Of a stretch of 64,000 nt of DNA, positions 1 through 9,195 are shown piece by piece. How positions within the stretch are numbered: position 1 is the stretch's first letter; every line of letters starts with the position of its first letter. Both the position numbers and the translations under genes were made by a program. Below the pieces are notes generated by a model that worked only from the letters and a program-made list of their open reading frames with translations, was not told the DNA's origin and made no database searches. Source of the DNA: Armatimonadota bacterium. GTDB taxonomy: Bacteria > Armatimonadota > Fimbriimonadia > Fimbriimonadales > ATM1. The stretch spans positions 62,001 through 126,000 of the forward strand of contig QEUM01000009.1 in NCBI GenBank assembly GCA_003577165.1, written 5' to 3'.

Positions 1-252
1 CACTCCTAAATCGGCTTCTGGCGCGGTCGCTTTGGCGTCAGGTTCCTGCCGCTGCTTCGCGCCCCGCTTCGGTCTCGGCTTTGGAGTGGCCCGAGCGTTA
101 GAACCTTTCGGTCCCGGCGGCCCCGAATCGGCAGCGCCTGCTTCGGACGGGTCATGTCCGTGCTCTGCGATTTCGGGGGTGCTGCCCTCCAGATTCGGAT
201 CTGCTGTTGAATCAGCTTTAAAAAGTTTCGGGATGATTTTCCGCCATCTCAC
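1..252 (-). CDS. N-terminal fragment of an unrecognised protein running off the left edge
   Basis: An open frame of 84 codons starts with GTG at 252 and runs out of the window without a stop. AGGA lies about 9 bases upstream of the GTG. The first dozen residues are basic and hydrophobic (MRWRKIIPKLFK when GTG is read as Met). The rest is a low-complexity, probably disordered stretch rich in Pro, Ala, Glu, Gly and Lys/Arg. No domain is visible. It follows the lptD-like gene on the same strand by 93 bases and may belong to the same transcription unit. The function is unknown, and the frame could still be fortuitous because so little of it is present. Confidence 0.45.
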   Translation of the reverse strand, partial: MRWRKIIPKLFKADSTADPNLEGSTPEIAEHGHDPSEAGAADSGPPGPKGSNARATPKPRPKRGAKQRQEPDAKATAPEADLGV

Positions 253-345
253 TCAGTTGTCCTGGGCTTCGCGCCCCAAAAAATCGTGTGAAAATCCTCT
301 CGCTTCCGAGCGATGCGATAAGGTGAAAGAGGGTGAATTGTACCT

Positions 346-2610
346 TCAGAAGTCTCGCCCGCTCCCAAGTCCGAGCGGCTGTCCGAGTCGCCCCATCCCA
401 AATCCGGAGTCAGAAGGAAGGGCTTTGATGCGAAGCATGAACACAAATTCGCGGCCGGGCCGAAAGCCCGTGTTGTTCTCGATCATCTGGAACACGGCTT
501 CGGTGCAGTGGAGGTCGTAGGTGACCGACAGATGGATCGAATCAAACCTCTGGAGGTACCCATTATACAATAATAGGCTGGAAACCTTTACTTTTCCAAG
601 CTGCAGGCCGTCGATGAGGAAGTTGAGATTCCCCCACACGTCTCTCCGCCCGTCGTACCGAGCCGCGACCCCTATTCGTGTGTCCCCAACTTGAGCGGTC
701 GCATCGAGCCGGACGTTGCCCCAGTCCCTCGCCTCTGGATTGTAAGTCCCGAGGCCGCGGAAGCGGAAGTTCTGCGATGGCGCGTATTCCACGCGGATCG
801 AAGGCGTGACCCAGGACGTTCCGGGGAGTTCGTCGTGCAGGAAATCGTAGCCGACTTGCCCTCCGATCTTGAGCCCACCCTTCAGGTTTGCGAGGACGTC
901 GAAACTCGCGTTGTTGTATCGCCCGGCCCGGTCGAAGAGGAGCGGCGAGAACCCCTCCTGCCGGAGATAGTTGTATCGCAGGTTTGCCGTGACGGTTCCT
1001 CCGTCGCTGTACGCAAGACGAATGTCGGCGCGGGGCGTGTAGGCGGCCGTCCCGTCTGAATAGAAGCCCTGCTTGAACCCAAGGGAGTAGTCGAGGCCCA
1101 AGCCACGACCGCTGAACCCAGACTTCGCCATGTTCAGATCGAAAAAATAGCGGCCGACTCGCGTCTTCGAGAAACCCTCGAAGTAGTCACCCACCTGAAC
1201 GAGTGCCTGGAAGTCCGGCAGCCATGAGCGCTCGCCGAAAAGCCGCCGCCTATCCGTAAACAGGCTCAGTTCCGGCATCCTGTCCAGGCCGGAGGCGATG
1301 TTGACGGTAGACCCGATTGGGATGAGTCGGTTGTACTCGAGTTGTGCGTTGAATTTTGGAAACTCCACCGAGTCGCGAAATCTCACATCAACGTACTTTC
1401 GAGATGCATCAAACGATCCGGCGTGAGATTCGTTCTCCCCGTACGTCACGTTGAGGCTGCTTCTGTGATTCGGGGACCAAGTCCGGTCATCGGACAAGGT
1501 CAGGTTGAGGCTCGACGACCTCGACAGGTCGGAGATCACCTCGTTGCGCGTGAAGCCGATCCGACTTCGTCCTCCACCGCTTTGGTTGAAGAGGAATTGC
1601 ATCCTCGTGTTGTGCGAGATCGTTGACGGCCCGCTCAGAAAGTTGAATTTCGTCGTTTCGTGGTTGGCATCCAGGCTGCCAAATCCGAACTCCTGACGAT
1701 GCTGCGCGCTTGCTGTGAACCCTCCTTCTTCGATGCGATCGACATCCGTGTAAACGCGAAGGAAGCCACGCGATCTCGTGCTCGAGTAGTCGAAGTCGAG
1801 GCCGAAACCTGTTCCCAATTTGCTTCTGAGGTCGGTGCGCGCTACGAGCGAGTCCTGCCCGGACCCAATGGGCAGTTTGAACCTGGCGTAGTAGCCCTCG
1901 TCGGGAGAATTGCCGACCTCCGGGATGTACGCACGGCCGCTCTCGTTCAGCGGGATTTGGAACCTCGGAATCGAGAGAACGGTCTTCCCATTGATCCTCA
2001 ATCTGAGGTCACGAAAAATCAGGCGCTGGTTGGGAATCGCCGTGAGGCTTTCGCTCTCAAGTTGGTAGTGCGGATGTTCCGGGTTGCTGCACGTCGTGAG
2101 CCGGCACTCCGCCGCATCCACCCTTACCTCACTTCCGCTGACGCTCCCAGCCTCCACATAAACGTCGCTCAACACTCGGCCTTGCAAAAGGCTCGGCCTC
2201 AGATCCACATGGCCATCGGTTACGGAGAAAGTCCTGTTCTTGAAGTCGACGACGACTCTCTCCCCTCGCACCACCGCGTCTGCGCCCACGAGGTCGACGC
2301 CACCGCGAAGTTCGAAAACGCTCGTGTCCAGATCGCCGACGGCTTCTGCGCACTTTGCCGCATACCCACGGTACTCAAATTCAAGGTCGGTGCCACGGAC
2401 GACGTTTCCTTCCTGTTCGAATGTCCCGCTTTTGATGAGTTTCAATTCATACGACGCCTCGCCTTCCGGCATCGGCGGCGGCAGGCGACGATCTCGAACC
2501 GGGTTGAGGGGAAAGCGGATCGGCTCAAGCGGGTTACCGCCCCGCTGCTGGCAGATTGCAGGACAGACCGCCGCCGCCAGAACGATCGCCAGGGCTACTC
2601 GGATCGCCAT
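346..2610 (-). CDS. lptD: LptD/OstA-like outer-membrane LPS-assembly protein
   Basis: Predicted 754-residue outer-membrane protein that would insert lipopolysaccharide into the outer leaflet. The chosen ATG at 2610 gives a clear signal peptide (MAIRVALAIVLAAAVCPAIC). Residues about 50-200 look like an OstA/LptA-type beta-jellyroll ('GDLDTSVFELRGGVDLVG', 'VDFKNRTFSVTDG'). The rest is a long run of alternating beta-strand sequence typical of a barrel. A longer frame upstream of 2610 reads through the permease gene and is not credible. The start overlaps the end of the LptF/LptG-type permease by 16 bases, and this pairing is the best support for the name. A Cys pair (CRLTTCSN) is present, but the disulfide pattern of proteobacterial LptD cannot be confirmed. 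Confidence 0.8.
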   Translation of the reverse strand: MAIRVALAIVLAAAVCPAICQQRGGNPLEPIRFPLNPVRDRRLPPPMPEGEASYELKLIKSGTFEQEGNVVRGTDLEFEYRGYAAKCAEAVGDLDTSVFELRGGVDLVGADAVVRGERVVVDFKNRTFSVTDGHVDLRPSLLQGRVLSDVYVEAGSVSGSEVRVDAAECRLTTCSNPEHPHYQLESESLTAIPNQRLIFRDLRLRINGKTVLSIPRFQIPLNESGRAYIPEVGNSPDEGYYARFKLPIGSGQDSLVARTDLRSKLGTGFGLDFDYSSTRSRGFLRVYTDVDRIEEGGFTASAQHRQEFGFGSLDANHETTKFNFLSGPSTISHNTRMQFLFNQSGGGRSRIGFTRNEVISDLSRSSSLNLTLSDDRTWSPNHRSSLNVTYGENESHAGSFDASRKYVDVRFRDSVEFPKFNAQLEYNRLIPIGSTVNIASGLDRMPELSLFTDRRRLFGERSWLPDFQALVQVGDYFEGFSKTRVGRYFFDLNMAKSGFSGRGLGLDYSLGFKQGFYSDGTAAYTPRADIRLAYSDGGTVTANLRYNYLRQEGFSPLLFDRAGRYNNASFDVLANLKGGLKIGGQVGYDFLHDELPGTSWVTPSIRVEYAPSQNFRFRGLGTYNPEARDWGNVRLDATAQVGDTRIGVAARYDGRRDVWGNLNFLIDGLQLGKVKVSSLLLYNGYLQRFDSIHLSVTYDLHCTEAVFQMIENNTGFRPGREFVFMLRIKALPSDSGFGMGRLGQPLGLGSGRDF

Positions 2611-3683
2611 ATCAGCAGGAGCGCAGCCGCCAAGAACACGGCGTTCGGCAGCCAACATCCCACGAGCGGGCTGAGGATTCCCTTCTTTGCGAGGATTTGC
2701 GCCGTGATGACCCAGAAGTTGTAATACAGGAAGACGATGATGAGGCTGAGAAGCACGCCGATGAACGGCCCCCCCTTCGCAAATCGAAGAGCGAACACTG
2801 GCGCGAACAGCGCGAACACCAAGCAAGCGAACGGGATGCTGAACCGATTCTGATACTCGACCTCGTACTCCCTCGCTTGATCTCGAATGCCACGGCCCCT
2901 CAGGTCGCGGATCGTGTCTCGCAGTTCCGTCAGAGTCTGCTCCTCCTTCTGCGGTTGGCCGTAGAACGTGTCCAGGCCGATCCGCTCGGAGATCACTTGC
3001 TTGTCCTTCACCTCGAAACCAATACAAGTAACGCCCTCGAACTGAAATATGGACGGCCGGATGAGCGTGATGACTTCGTCTTTGTACTCCGCCGTGTCGG
3101 CGGTCGCCACCCAATACTCCCCGCGCTTCGGCTGGTGGAAGACCATGACGTTTCTCATCGTCACCAGACCGTCGGCCTTCTGATCGATCACGCCGATGCT
3201 CACGTGGTACCGCCCGTTGTCCAACTTGATGACCTCATTCGTGCGAACGTTGATCGCCTCTGGACTGACGAGCACTTTTCGAAGCGTCGCGTTGAACTGT
3301 GCCTCGGTTCCGGGCTTAACTCGCTCCACGAGATAGAAACTCAGACCCGCTACGAGCAAGCCCATGACCACGGAACTTGAGAGCACTCTTCGGATCGGGA
3401 TGCCTGCCGCACGCATGGCAGTCAGTTCGCTCTCACGAACAAGCCGCGACACAGCCAGCGCGGAGGCCACGGTGGCGCCGACAGGCAGACTGAGGTTGAG
3501 AGTGGACGGAATCGAGAAGAGGAGCAGTTGGAGCACCGCCGTGAACGGAACCCGCCTCTCGAAGAGGTACTCCGAATAGGCGATGAGAGTGTTCGCCTGA
3601 AACATCAGGACGACGGAGACGGTAGAGACGATGAGGGGGACGACGAGTTCCCTAAAGACGTAGCGGTCGAGAACTCGCGTCAC
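2595..3683 (-). CDS. LptF/LptG-family LPS export permease
   Basis: A 362-residue inner-membrane permease of the YjgP/YjgQ family, which works with the LptB ATPase to extract LPS and pass it to the periplasmic bridge. Three hydrophobic segments lie in the N-terminal third, a periplasmic beta-rich domain sits in the middle ('INVRTNEVIKLDNGRYHVSI'), and three more segments end the protein, which is the usual architecture and length. The start is taken as GTG at 3683, giving VTRVLDRYVFREL. This GTG overlaps the TGA of the upstream gene (GTGA), implying coupled translation. A longer ATG form from 3824 would read through the upstream gene. Only one such permease is present here, so whether it is LptF, LptG or a homodimer cannot be decided. 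Confidence 0.9.
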   Translation of the reverse strand: MTRVLDRYVFRELVVPLIVSTVSVVLMFQANTLIAYSEYLFERRVPFTAVLQLLLFSIPSTLNLSLPVGATVASALAVSRLVRESELTAMRAAGIPIRRVLSSSVVMGLLVAGLSFYLVERVKPGTEAQFNATLRKVLVSPEAINVRTNEVIKLDNGRYHVSIGVIDQKADGLVTMRNVMVFHQPKRGEYWVATADTAEYKDEVITLIRPSIFQFEGVTCIGFEVKDKQVISERIGLDTFYGQPQKEEQTLTELRDTIRDLRGRGIRDQAREYEVEYQNRFSIPFACLVFALFAPVFALRFAKGGPFIGVLLSLIIVFLYYNFWVITAQILAKKGILSPLVGCWLPNAVFLAAALLLIWRSE

Positions 3684-4453
3684 TGTTCTGTTCCACGAAG
3701 GATTCTGTAGAACAGGAGTCCTGAGGCCAGGAACACGAGGACGATGGTCAGAGCGGCCAATCCCGGAGAGAGGCTGCTCGCGAGGAAGGGCACTCCGACG
3801 AGAGCCGAAACCGTCAACACCCAAATCCAGAACGCCTTGAGCGGCGTGCCGCTGAGGATCAGGCCACCGCCGGCGAGTTTCAGCAGAGTAGCCGTGCCGC
3901 AGCGCTGGCAGTAGCGATTGGCCGCAGGGTTAACAGCGGTGCACCGCGGACAACGCAATTCACGTGACTGAAGGTGCTTGTGGTCAGACTGCCATTTCGT
4001 GAGCAGTTTTCTCTCGTCTTCGAGAAGCGCCGGCGCGGAATTAACAGCATCGTCCAAGAGCGCGATCGCAGGGCCGATGAGCCCACGCTTGTAGCAAAGT
4101 TTGGAGAGCTGCACTTTCGCACCGACGTTCGCTTCTTTCGCATCGAGCATCCGGTAGGCGGCCTTCATCATGTCCACGTCGATCTTGATGTGCGCGCGCG
4201 CGTTCAATGCACTGCGCGTCAGAGGATACAAAGCGCCACCGACGATCAGCCCCATCGCTGCGCCGAGCGAAACCATCGGCTCATCCGCCTTCACCACGAG
4301 GATGTAGATTCCGACCACCATCAACAGCGCGATGATCCCCTCGATAGGGCTCACTTCGTCCGCGATGAGCCAACCAACGATGGCGACTACCCAGACCGCA
4401 GTCGGGATGATGGCCGCAATCGTAAAGAAGAACTTCGGATCCTCGAAAAACAT
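3680..4453 (-). CDS. Membrane protein with zinc-ribbon motif, function unknown
   Basis: 257 residues. Hydrophobic segments lie near residues 8-30, 40-55 and 63-80, followed by a soluble helical stretch that could be TPR-like ('AKVQLSKLCYKRGLIGPAIALLDDAV'). A zinc-ribbon signature CPRC-x13-CQRC follows at about 167-190, and two C-terminal membrane helices end the protein. I do not recognise a named family. It lies directly upstream of, and overlaps by 4 bases, the LPS permease gene, so it is probably co-translated with it. A role in envelope assembly is only inferred from position. Confidence 0.75.
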   Translation of the reverse strand: MFFEDPKFFFTIAAIIPTAVWVVAIVGWLIADEVSPIEGIIALLMVVGIYILVVKADEPMVSLGAAMGLIVGGALYPLTRSALNARAHIKIDVDMMKAAYRMLDAKEANVGAKVQLSKLCYKRGLIGPAIALLDDAVNSAPALLEDERKLLTKWQSDHKHLQSRELRCPRCTAVNPAANRYCQRCGTATLLKLAGGGLILSGTPLKAFWIWVLTVSALVGVPFLASSLSPGLAALTIVLVFLASGLLFYRILRGTEQ

Positions 4454-4531
4454 GTCCGTTCGTCGCCCGTTTCCTTGGGCTCCAGGGGATGGACGGAAGT
4501 TACCCCCTCCTATGTTCCGCCCAGTTGGGCG

Positions 4532-5167
4532 CTATTCCTTCGGTTCGGGCGTCTCGGGAGAGTTCGCCGGACCGCGAAAACGGAACCGGTTCTCAGTGCC
4601 TGCCGCCAGGCGGACGAGATTGGGCCGGTGCTTGACAACGATGAAGGCCGCGATCAGGAGGATTCCGACCGTGATGAGTAGAGGATATCCGAGTAAATAT
4701 GTACACAGAGGCATCAGGCAGACGGCCACGATGCTCGCCAGGCTCACGTAGTCGAAAAGGACGAGCACCAAAACCCAGAACGCGAGGCAGATGAGGCTCG
4801 GAATCGGGGCCGCAGCGAGCACCACGCCGAGGGCGGTCGCGACTCCCTTTCCCCCACGGAATCGGATGAACGGCGAATACATGTGACCCACGACGGCCAG
4901 CGCTCCGATTCCAAGCGCGACGTCCGGCCGGAACCCGCCTTCGGCTGCGAATCCGCCTACCAAGGAAGGGCCCATACCCTTCATCACGTCGAGGAGAAGC
5001 GTGAGCAGACCCGCGGCTTTACCTGCCGCCCGTGCGACGTTCGTCGCTCCGGGGTTTCCGCTCCCGACTGCGAGAATGTCAACGCCTCGAAGTCGCGCGA
5101 TCCACACTCCGAACGGCAGTGACCCAACGAAATACGCGGCAACCGAAATTCCTATCCACATCAGCAT
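4532..5167 (-). CDS. plsY: Glycerol-3-phosphate acyltransferase PlsY
   Basis: A 211-residue integral membrane acyltransferase that transfers an acyl group from acyl-phosphate to glycerol-3-phosphate, the first step of phospholipid synthesis. Diagnostic motifs are visible: GSLPFGVWIARLRG near the N-terminus, GSGNPGATNVARAAGK at about 37-52 and FRGGKGVATALG at about 104-115. Length fits the family. ATG at 5167 is used, but a second ATG two codons later (5161) shares one base with the glnE stop (TGATG) and may be the true, coupled start. A C-terminal tail of about 20 polar residues follows the last helix. Confidence 0.95.
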   Translation of the reverse strand: MLMWIGISVAAYFVGSLPFGVWIARLRGVDILAVGSGNPGATNVARAAGKAAGLLTLLLDVMKGMGPSLVGGFAAEGGFRPDVALGIGALAVVGHMYSPFIRFRGGKGVATALGVVLAAAPIPSLICLAFWVLVLVLFDYVSLASIVAVCLMPLCTYLLGYPLLITVGILLIAAFIVVKHRPNLVRLAAGTENRFRFRGPANSPETPEPKE

Positions 5168-7848
5168 GCAGCGCGCCCTCTCTTCAGTCTGTCATAGACT
5201 TCGATGACCGTGCTCTTATATCTTTCGACGGCTGACAGTAGTTGGTTCGGACCATCGTACGATAAGAAATGCGCCAATTTTGCAAGCCGATCAGGGTTTT
5301 CCGGCAGCACCGCATCCGAGTCCATCTCGAGGAGCCAGAGCGCGTTGCGCAGACTTCCGTACAGTTGATACGCTGCGGACAACTCGTCCCTTTCGTACAC
5401 GTTGATCACCTGCCTTTCTGCGAGCGCTCGCAATTCGACGCATGTCGTCATGGTCGGCACGTCGCTCAGTGACAAGTGAAGTTTCGATGCGCCGACCAGC
5501 CACTCGACGTCCATCGAGAATCCCGGGCCGAGTTTGAGGTTTCTGTGGAGTTCGTTTGGGCGAGCGCGCTCTCGATGAACGCGCGCCCGAAGGTGGTCGA
5601 TCTGCTGCTCCGCCTCCTCTGACCACAGGGCGCCGTAGACGACGGATCGCAGCGTCGAGTCAGTCTCCTGCCAGCCGCGAAGCGACCGAGCCCGAGTGTA
5701 GGCGAGGCGCTCCCAGGGCTCCATGGCCTGCCACCCATAGGTCTCAACGGCAGCGAGCGACCGCACAACCAGGCCCGCGGAGCCTTCCGGCCTCAGGCGG
5801 GTATCCAGCGGGAAGTAGGCGCTGGAGACGGCCAGTCTGCGGGTCAGTTTGAGGAGTTCCTCCCCAATCCTTTCGGCTCGCTGGGTCTGGGCCGGGTCGC
5901 GCACCACGAAGGCTACATCCCAGTCCGAGGGTAGGAGCAGGTCACGGCTCCCGAGCCGCCCGAGGGCAATGACGTCGATGTCTTGACCCCCCAGTCGATC
6001 GAGGGCGAGCAGCAGCGCTCTCGAGGAGATCTTGTCGAGATACTCCGATGCCCGCTCGAGGTCACCGTGCCAAGCGAACTTCAGGCACGCCGCAGTCCAC
6101 AGACGCCTCAACTCGCCTGCGAATTCGGACTCCCAATCTTCCCCGATGCTTGCGAGGCGTTCGGCGAGCGCCGTCCCTGGGTCCACCTCATCGGCGCCTT
6201 CGTGCTCAACCTCTTCGGAGAAGGCGACATCCCAAAGTTCGCTGTGAAATGCGATTTCAGAAACGACACGGGGAGCGCGGCTCGCGATGAGATCCACTCG
6301 TTCCCGCATTCGACCGCTCGCTTCGATCTCCTTCGCGACCTCGCCGGAGTCCTCCATCATCGTCAGCAGTTTGCGGACGGTCGCGGCCTCGCTCGAATCG
6401 GGGTTCATCCCAAGCGAGTCGATGACTCTCGTTGATTCTTCGCTCGGTACTGCTAACTTCGGGATTCGCGCTTCGAGAATCGACCGGATTAAGAACCGAA
6501 TTCGACGAATCTCTGCGCGCAGTCGTTTCCAACTGGATGCGCCGACAAGCGCGGCGAGCACCTGTTGTCCCCGCGGGTCGGCCGGAAGCATGTGCGACTG
6601 CAAGTCATGGAGCAATTGAATCCGATGTTCGACTTGCCGCAGTAAGCGGTAGCCGGAGGAGAGCACGCCCGCCTCTCGCTCGGTGAGGATGCCCACTTTC
6701 TCGAGCGCGGCTGTCGACGGAAGAGTTCCGAGTCCGCGAACTTCGGGATATCGCTTTCCCGAAAGCAACTGAAGTAACTGGACGATGAATTCGACATCAC
6801 GAATGCCGCCTCGGCCCAATTTCACGTTTCGCTCAGTCTCCTGTCGGCTCTGGATCTCCCGCTCGTATCGCCGCTTCGCCTCGACCAAGCCGTCGAGGAA
6901 CAGGTCTGACCTCGCGCCTTTGTACACTTCGGAACTGACGGCTTCGGTAAATTTCGTTCCAACTTCGTCGCTGCCGGCACACGTGCGCGCGCGAATCAGC
7001 ATTTGAATTTCCCAGGGGTCGGCGTAGTTCCTGTAGTACGCGAGCGCCGCGGAGAGCCGCTGAATCACCGGCCCAGCAGATCCCATCGGTCGCAACCGGG
7101 TATCCACACGGTACAGGGCGCCGCGTCCCATTCTTCCAGACACGGCTCGCATGAACCGTTCGCAAAACTGTGCGCACGTGTCGAGGTCGTCAATGTCATC
7201 CCGGGCGACGAACTGGAGGTCGATGTCGCTGCTGTAGTTCAGTTCGCGTGACCCGTGTTTGCCCAGAGCGATGACTGCAACTGGAAGTTCACCGCTTCCG
7301 ATTTCACTCCACACGAGTTCGGCGGTGAGCCGCAGGATTCCATCCGCAAGTTCCGACAGCGCTCGCCACACCTGCTCCGGTTGCCAACTCGCGTTCAGGT
7401 CGTGCCAAACGATCCCCACGACCTTTTTCTGCTTCAGGAATCGAAGCCTGTCCAGCGCGTGGCTGAAGGAACCAGCATCCGACAGGATTCGACGGCCCTC
7501 CTCGATGATTTCCGATGCTTCCACGGGCTTAGACATCTCGTCGCTGTCGGCGAGCATGAGAGCCATTTCAGGGTTCTGGACAAACATGTCCCCGATGGCT
7601 TGACTGGCCGCGACCAGAGTAACCAAGCGATAGCGGAGCGCAGGGTCCCTCGCCAGCGCTTCCGAGCGAACGGGGGAGCCGCCGCCCGCTGCGAGCCAAC
7701 GATCGATGTTCGCGACGGCACGATCCGCGTCGGCGGACCGTCGGAGGGCGTTCACCAGTGGGGCGACACCGACCTCAGGAATTCGCGCCAGAACGCGCTC
7801 TGCCGCGCTTACGCTCGACTCCTCCTTGAATAAGCCACGGAGGTCCAT
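5161..7848 (-). CDS. glnE: Glutamine synthetase adenylyltransferase/deadenylase GlnE
   Basis: An 895-residue bifunctional enzyme that adds AMP to glutamine synthetase and removes it in response to nitrogen status. Two nucleotidyltransferase modules are present. The N-terminal one has the metal-binding motif LGKHGSRELNYSSDIDLQF at about 195-213. The C-terminal one has LGRLGSRDLLLPSDWDVAFV at about 625-645. Each is followed by the helical GlnD-PII-uridylyltransferase-type domain. Length is close to the usual 900-950. In the second module the expected 'E..SD.DL' reads 'D..PSDWDV', so both Asp residues are kept. The gene abuts the GH4 gene (4 bases) and overlaps plsY, so it looks like part of a long minus-strand operon. 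Confidence 0.92.
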   Translation of the reverse strand: MDLRGLFKEESSVSAAERVLARIPEVGVAPLVNALRRSADADRAVANIDRWLAAGGGSPVRSEALARDPALRYRLVTLVAASQAIGDMFVQNPEMALMLADSDEMSKPVEASEIIEEGRRILSDAGSFSHALDRLRFLKQKKVVGIVWHDLNASWQPEQVWRALSELADGILRLTAELVWSEIGSGELPVAVIALGKHGSRELNYSSDIDLQFVARDDIDDLDTCAQFCERFMRAVSGRMGRGALYRVDTRLRPMGSAGPVIQRLSAALAYYRNYADPWEIQMLIRARTCAGSDEVGTKFTEAVSSEVYKGARSDLFLDGLVEAKRRYEREIQSRQETERNVKLGRGGIRDVEFIVQLLQLLSGKRYPEVRGLGTLPSTAALEKVGILTEREAGVLSSGYRLLRQVEHRIQLLHDLQSHMLPADPRGQQVLAALVGASSWKRLRAEIRRIRFLIRSILEARIPKLAVPSEESTRVIDSLGMNPDSSEAATVRKLLTMMEDSGEVAKEIEASGRMRERVDLIASRAPRVVSEIAFHSELWDVAFSEEVEHEGADEVDPGTALAERLASIGEDWESEFAGELRRLWTAACLKFAWHGDLERASEYLDKISSRALLLALDRLGGQDIDVIALGRLGSRDLLLPSDWDVAFVVRDPAQTQRAERIGEELLKLTRRLAVSSAYFPLDTRLRPEGSAGLVVRSLAAVETYGWQAMEPWERLAYTRARSLRGWQETDSTLRSVVYGALWSEEAEQQIDHLRARVHRERARPNELHRNLKLGPGFSMDVEWLVGASKLHLSLSDVPTMTTCVELRALAERQVINVYERDELSAAYQLYGSLRNALWLLEMDSDAVLPENPDRLAKLAHFLSYDGPNQLLSAVERYKSTVIEVYDRLKRGRAAC

Positions 7849-7852
7849 GCCC

Positions 7853-9181
7853 TCACCCGAGGTTCGCGCCAGGCTGCAGCCTCCGATGGGAGAGGGGGGG
7901 GAGCCAATCCCCGTGCGCCTCGATGAGGTCGTCCACCAGTGACCAGATTTCCTGAAGCGTCAGTTCTGATGACGTGTGGGGATCGAGCATCGCCGCATGA
8001 TAGGCTGCATCGCGCGAGCCGGTGAGGGCCGCCTCGACAGTCAAGCCCTGCACGTTGACGTTCGTCATCATGACCGCCGCCAACTCGGCAGGGATGCGGC
8101 CGATTCGCGTCGGCTGTACGCCCTGTGCGTCCACGAGGCACGGAACCTCGACGCAGCAATCTTGTGGCAAGTTCGAGATGAGGTTTTCATTCCGCACGTT
8201 TCCATAGATCACTCTCGGCGTGTTCGTTTCGATCGAGTGAATGATCTGAGCGCCGTACTCCTGGGTGCGCGTGTGCGTAAGATCGCCCTCCGAAGAGAAC
8301 GAGGCCTTCATGTCTTTCCACTTCGCATCCTGAACTTCGCAACGTCGAATGTACTCGTCCAGGGGGATTCGATACTGTTCGATGAGGTCGGGTCGATCAC
8401 GCCGTATGAAGTGGTTGCAGTATTCGCTAAAGTGCTCACTACTCTCCGTGACGAAGTAGCCGAGTCGGAGCAGCATTTCGTAACGAACGCGGTTCGTCTC
8501 AGGGATCTTCCCTTCTTGCGCCAACCGGAATAGGTCCGGATATAGGTCCTGGCCGTTTCGCTCCAGTTTGAGATAGAAAGCAAGGTGGTTGATCCCTGCG
8601 CACAGATATCGAATCTCATCCGGCGCAACCCCTAGATCCCTCGCCAGTTCATTAATCGTTCCCTGAACGCTGTGGCAAAGACCGACGACGTTGATCCGCG
8701 TGGCTTTGGCGAGGGCCCAGCAGTTCATCGCCATCGGGTTCGAGTACTGGAGCAACCAAGCTTCCGGGCAGAGTTCCTCCATGTCGCGCGCAATTTCAAC
8801 GAGGACAGGAATCGTTCGCAGGCCGCGCATGATGCCGCCTATTCCAACCGTGTCCGCGATGGTTTGCCGCAGGCCGTACGTCTTGGGTATCTCGAAATCC
8901 GTTACTGTGCAGGGCCGATAGCCGCCCACCTGAATCGCACAGATGACATAGTCGCTGCCTTCCAAAGCCTCTCTCCGGTCGAGTGTCGCTTGGATGCTCG
9001 GCTCTGCTCCAAGAGTCTTCGCCAAGCGTCGGCACATCGTCTCGGCAACGCCGAGCCGCTCGGCGTCGATGTCCATGAGGGCGATGCCGCAGTTCTTGAA
9101 TTCGTCGTAAAGTAGTAAGTCGCCGATCAGGTTCTTTGCGAAGACGACCGATCCGGCGCCTATGAACGCAACTCGAGGCAC
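7853..9181 (-). CDS. Glycoside hydrolase family 4, alpha-galactosidase (MelA) type
   Basis: About 442 residues. Family 4 enzymes use NAD+ and a divalent metal to cleave glycosides by oxidation-elimination. The N-terminal Rossmann motif VAFIGAGSVVFAKNLIGDLL is clear, followed by 'YVICAIQVGGYRP' and 'LLQYSNPMAMNCWA'. The metal/substrate motif reads GLCHSVQGT. The Cys-His-Ser triplet is typical of the alpha-galactosidase branch rather than the phospho-glycosidase branch (CNVP). Start is GTG at 9181, immediately before the Rossmann strand. An ATG at 9217 would add 12 residues and overlap the upstream gene by 22 bases. Substrate is not proven by sequence. Confidence 0.88.
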   Translation of the reverse strand: MPRVAFIGAGSVVFAKNLIGDLLLYDEFKNCGIALMDIDAERLGVAETMCRRLAKTLGAEPSIQATLDRREALEGSDYVICAIQVGGYRPCTVTDFEIPKTYGLRQTIADTVGIGGIMRGLRTIPVLVEIARDMEELCPEAWLLQYSNPMAMNCWALAKATRINVVGLCHSVQGTINELARDLGVAPDEIRYLCAGINHLAFYLKLERNGQDLYPDLFRLAQEGKIPETNRVRYEMLLRLGYFVTESSEHFSEYCNHFIRRDRPDLIEQYRIPLDEYIRRCEVQDAKWKDMKASFSSEGDLTHTRTQEYGAQIIHSIETNTPRVIYGNVRNENLISNLPQDCCVEVPCLVDAQGVQPTRIGRIPAELAAVMMTNVNVQGLTVEAALTGSRDAAYHAAMLDPHTSSELTLQEIWSLVDDLIEAHGDWLPPLSHRRLQPGANLG

Positions 9182-9195
9182 TGCCGCAGTATACG

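Noticed and set aside
32-520. Plus-strand frame of 162 codons at the left edge
   Set aside because: It is antisense to the end of lptD and to the minus-strand frame at 1-252, with Arg/Pro/Ser-rich composition typical of shadow frames.
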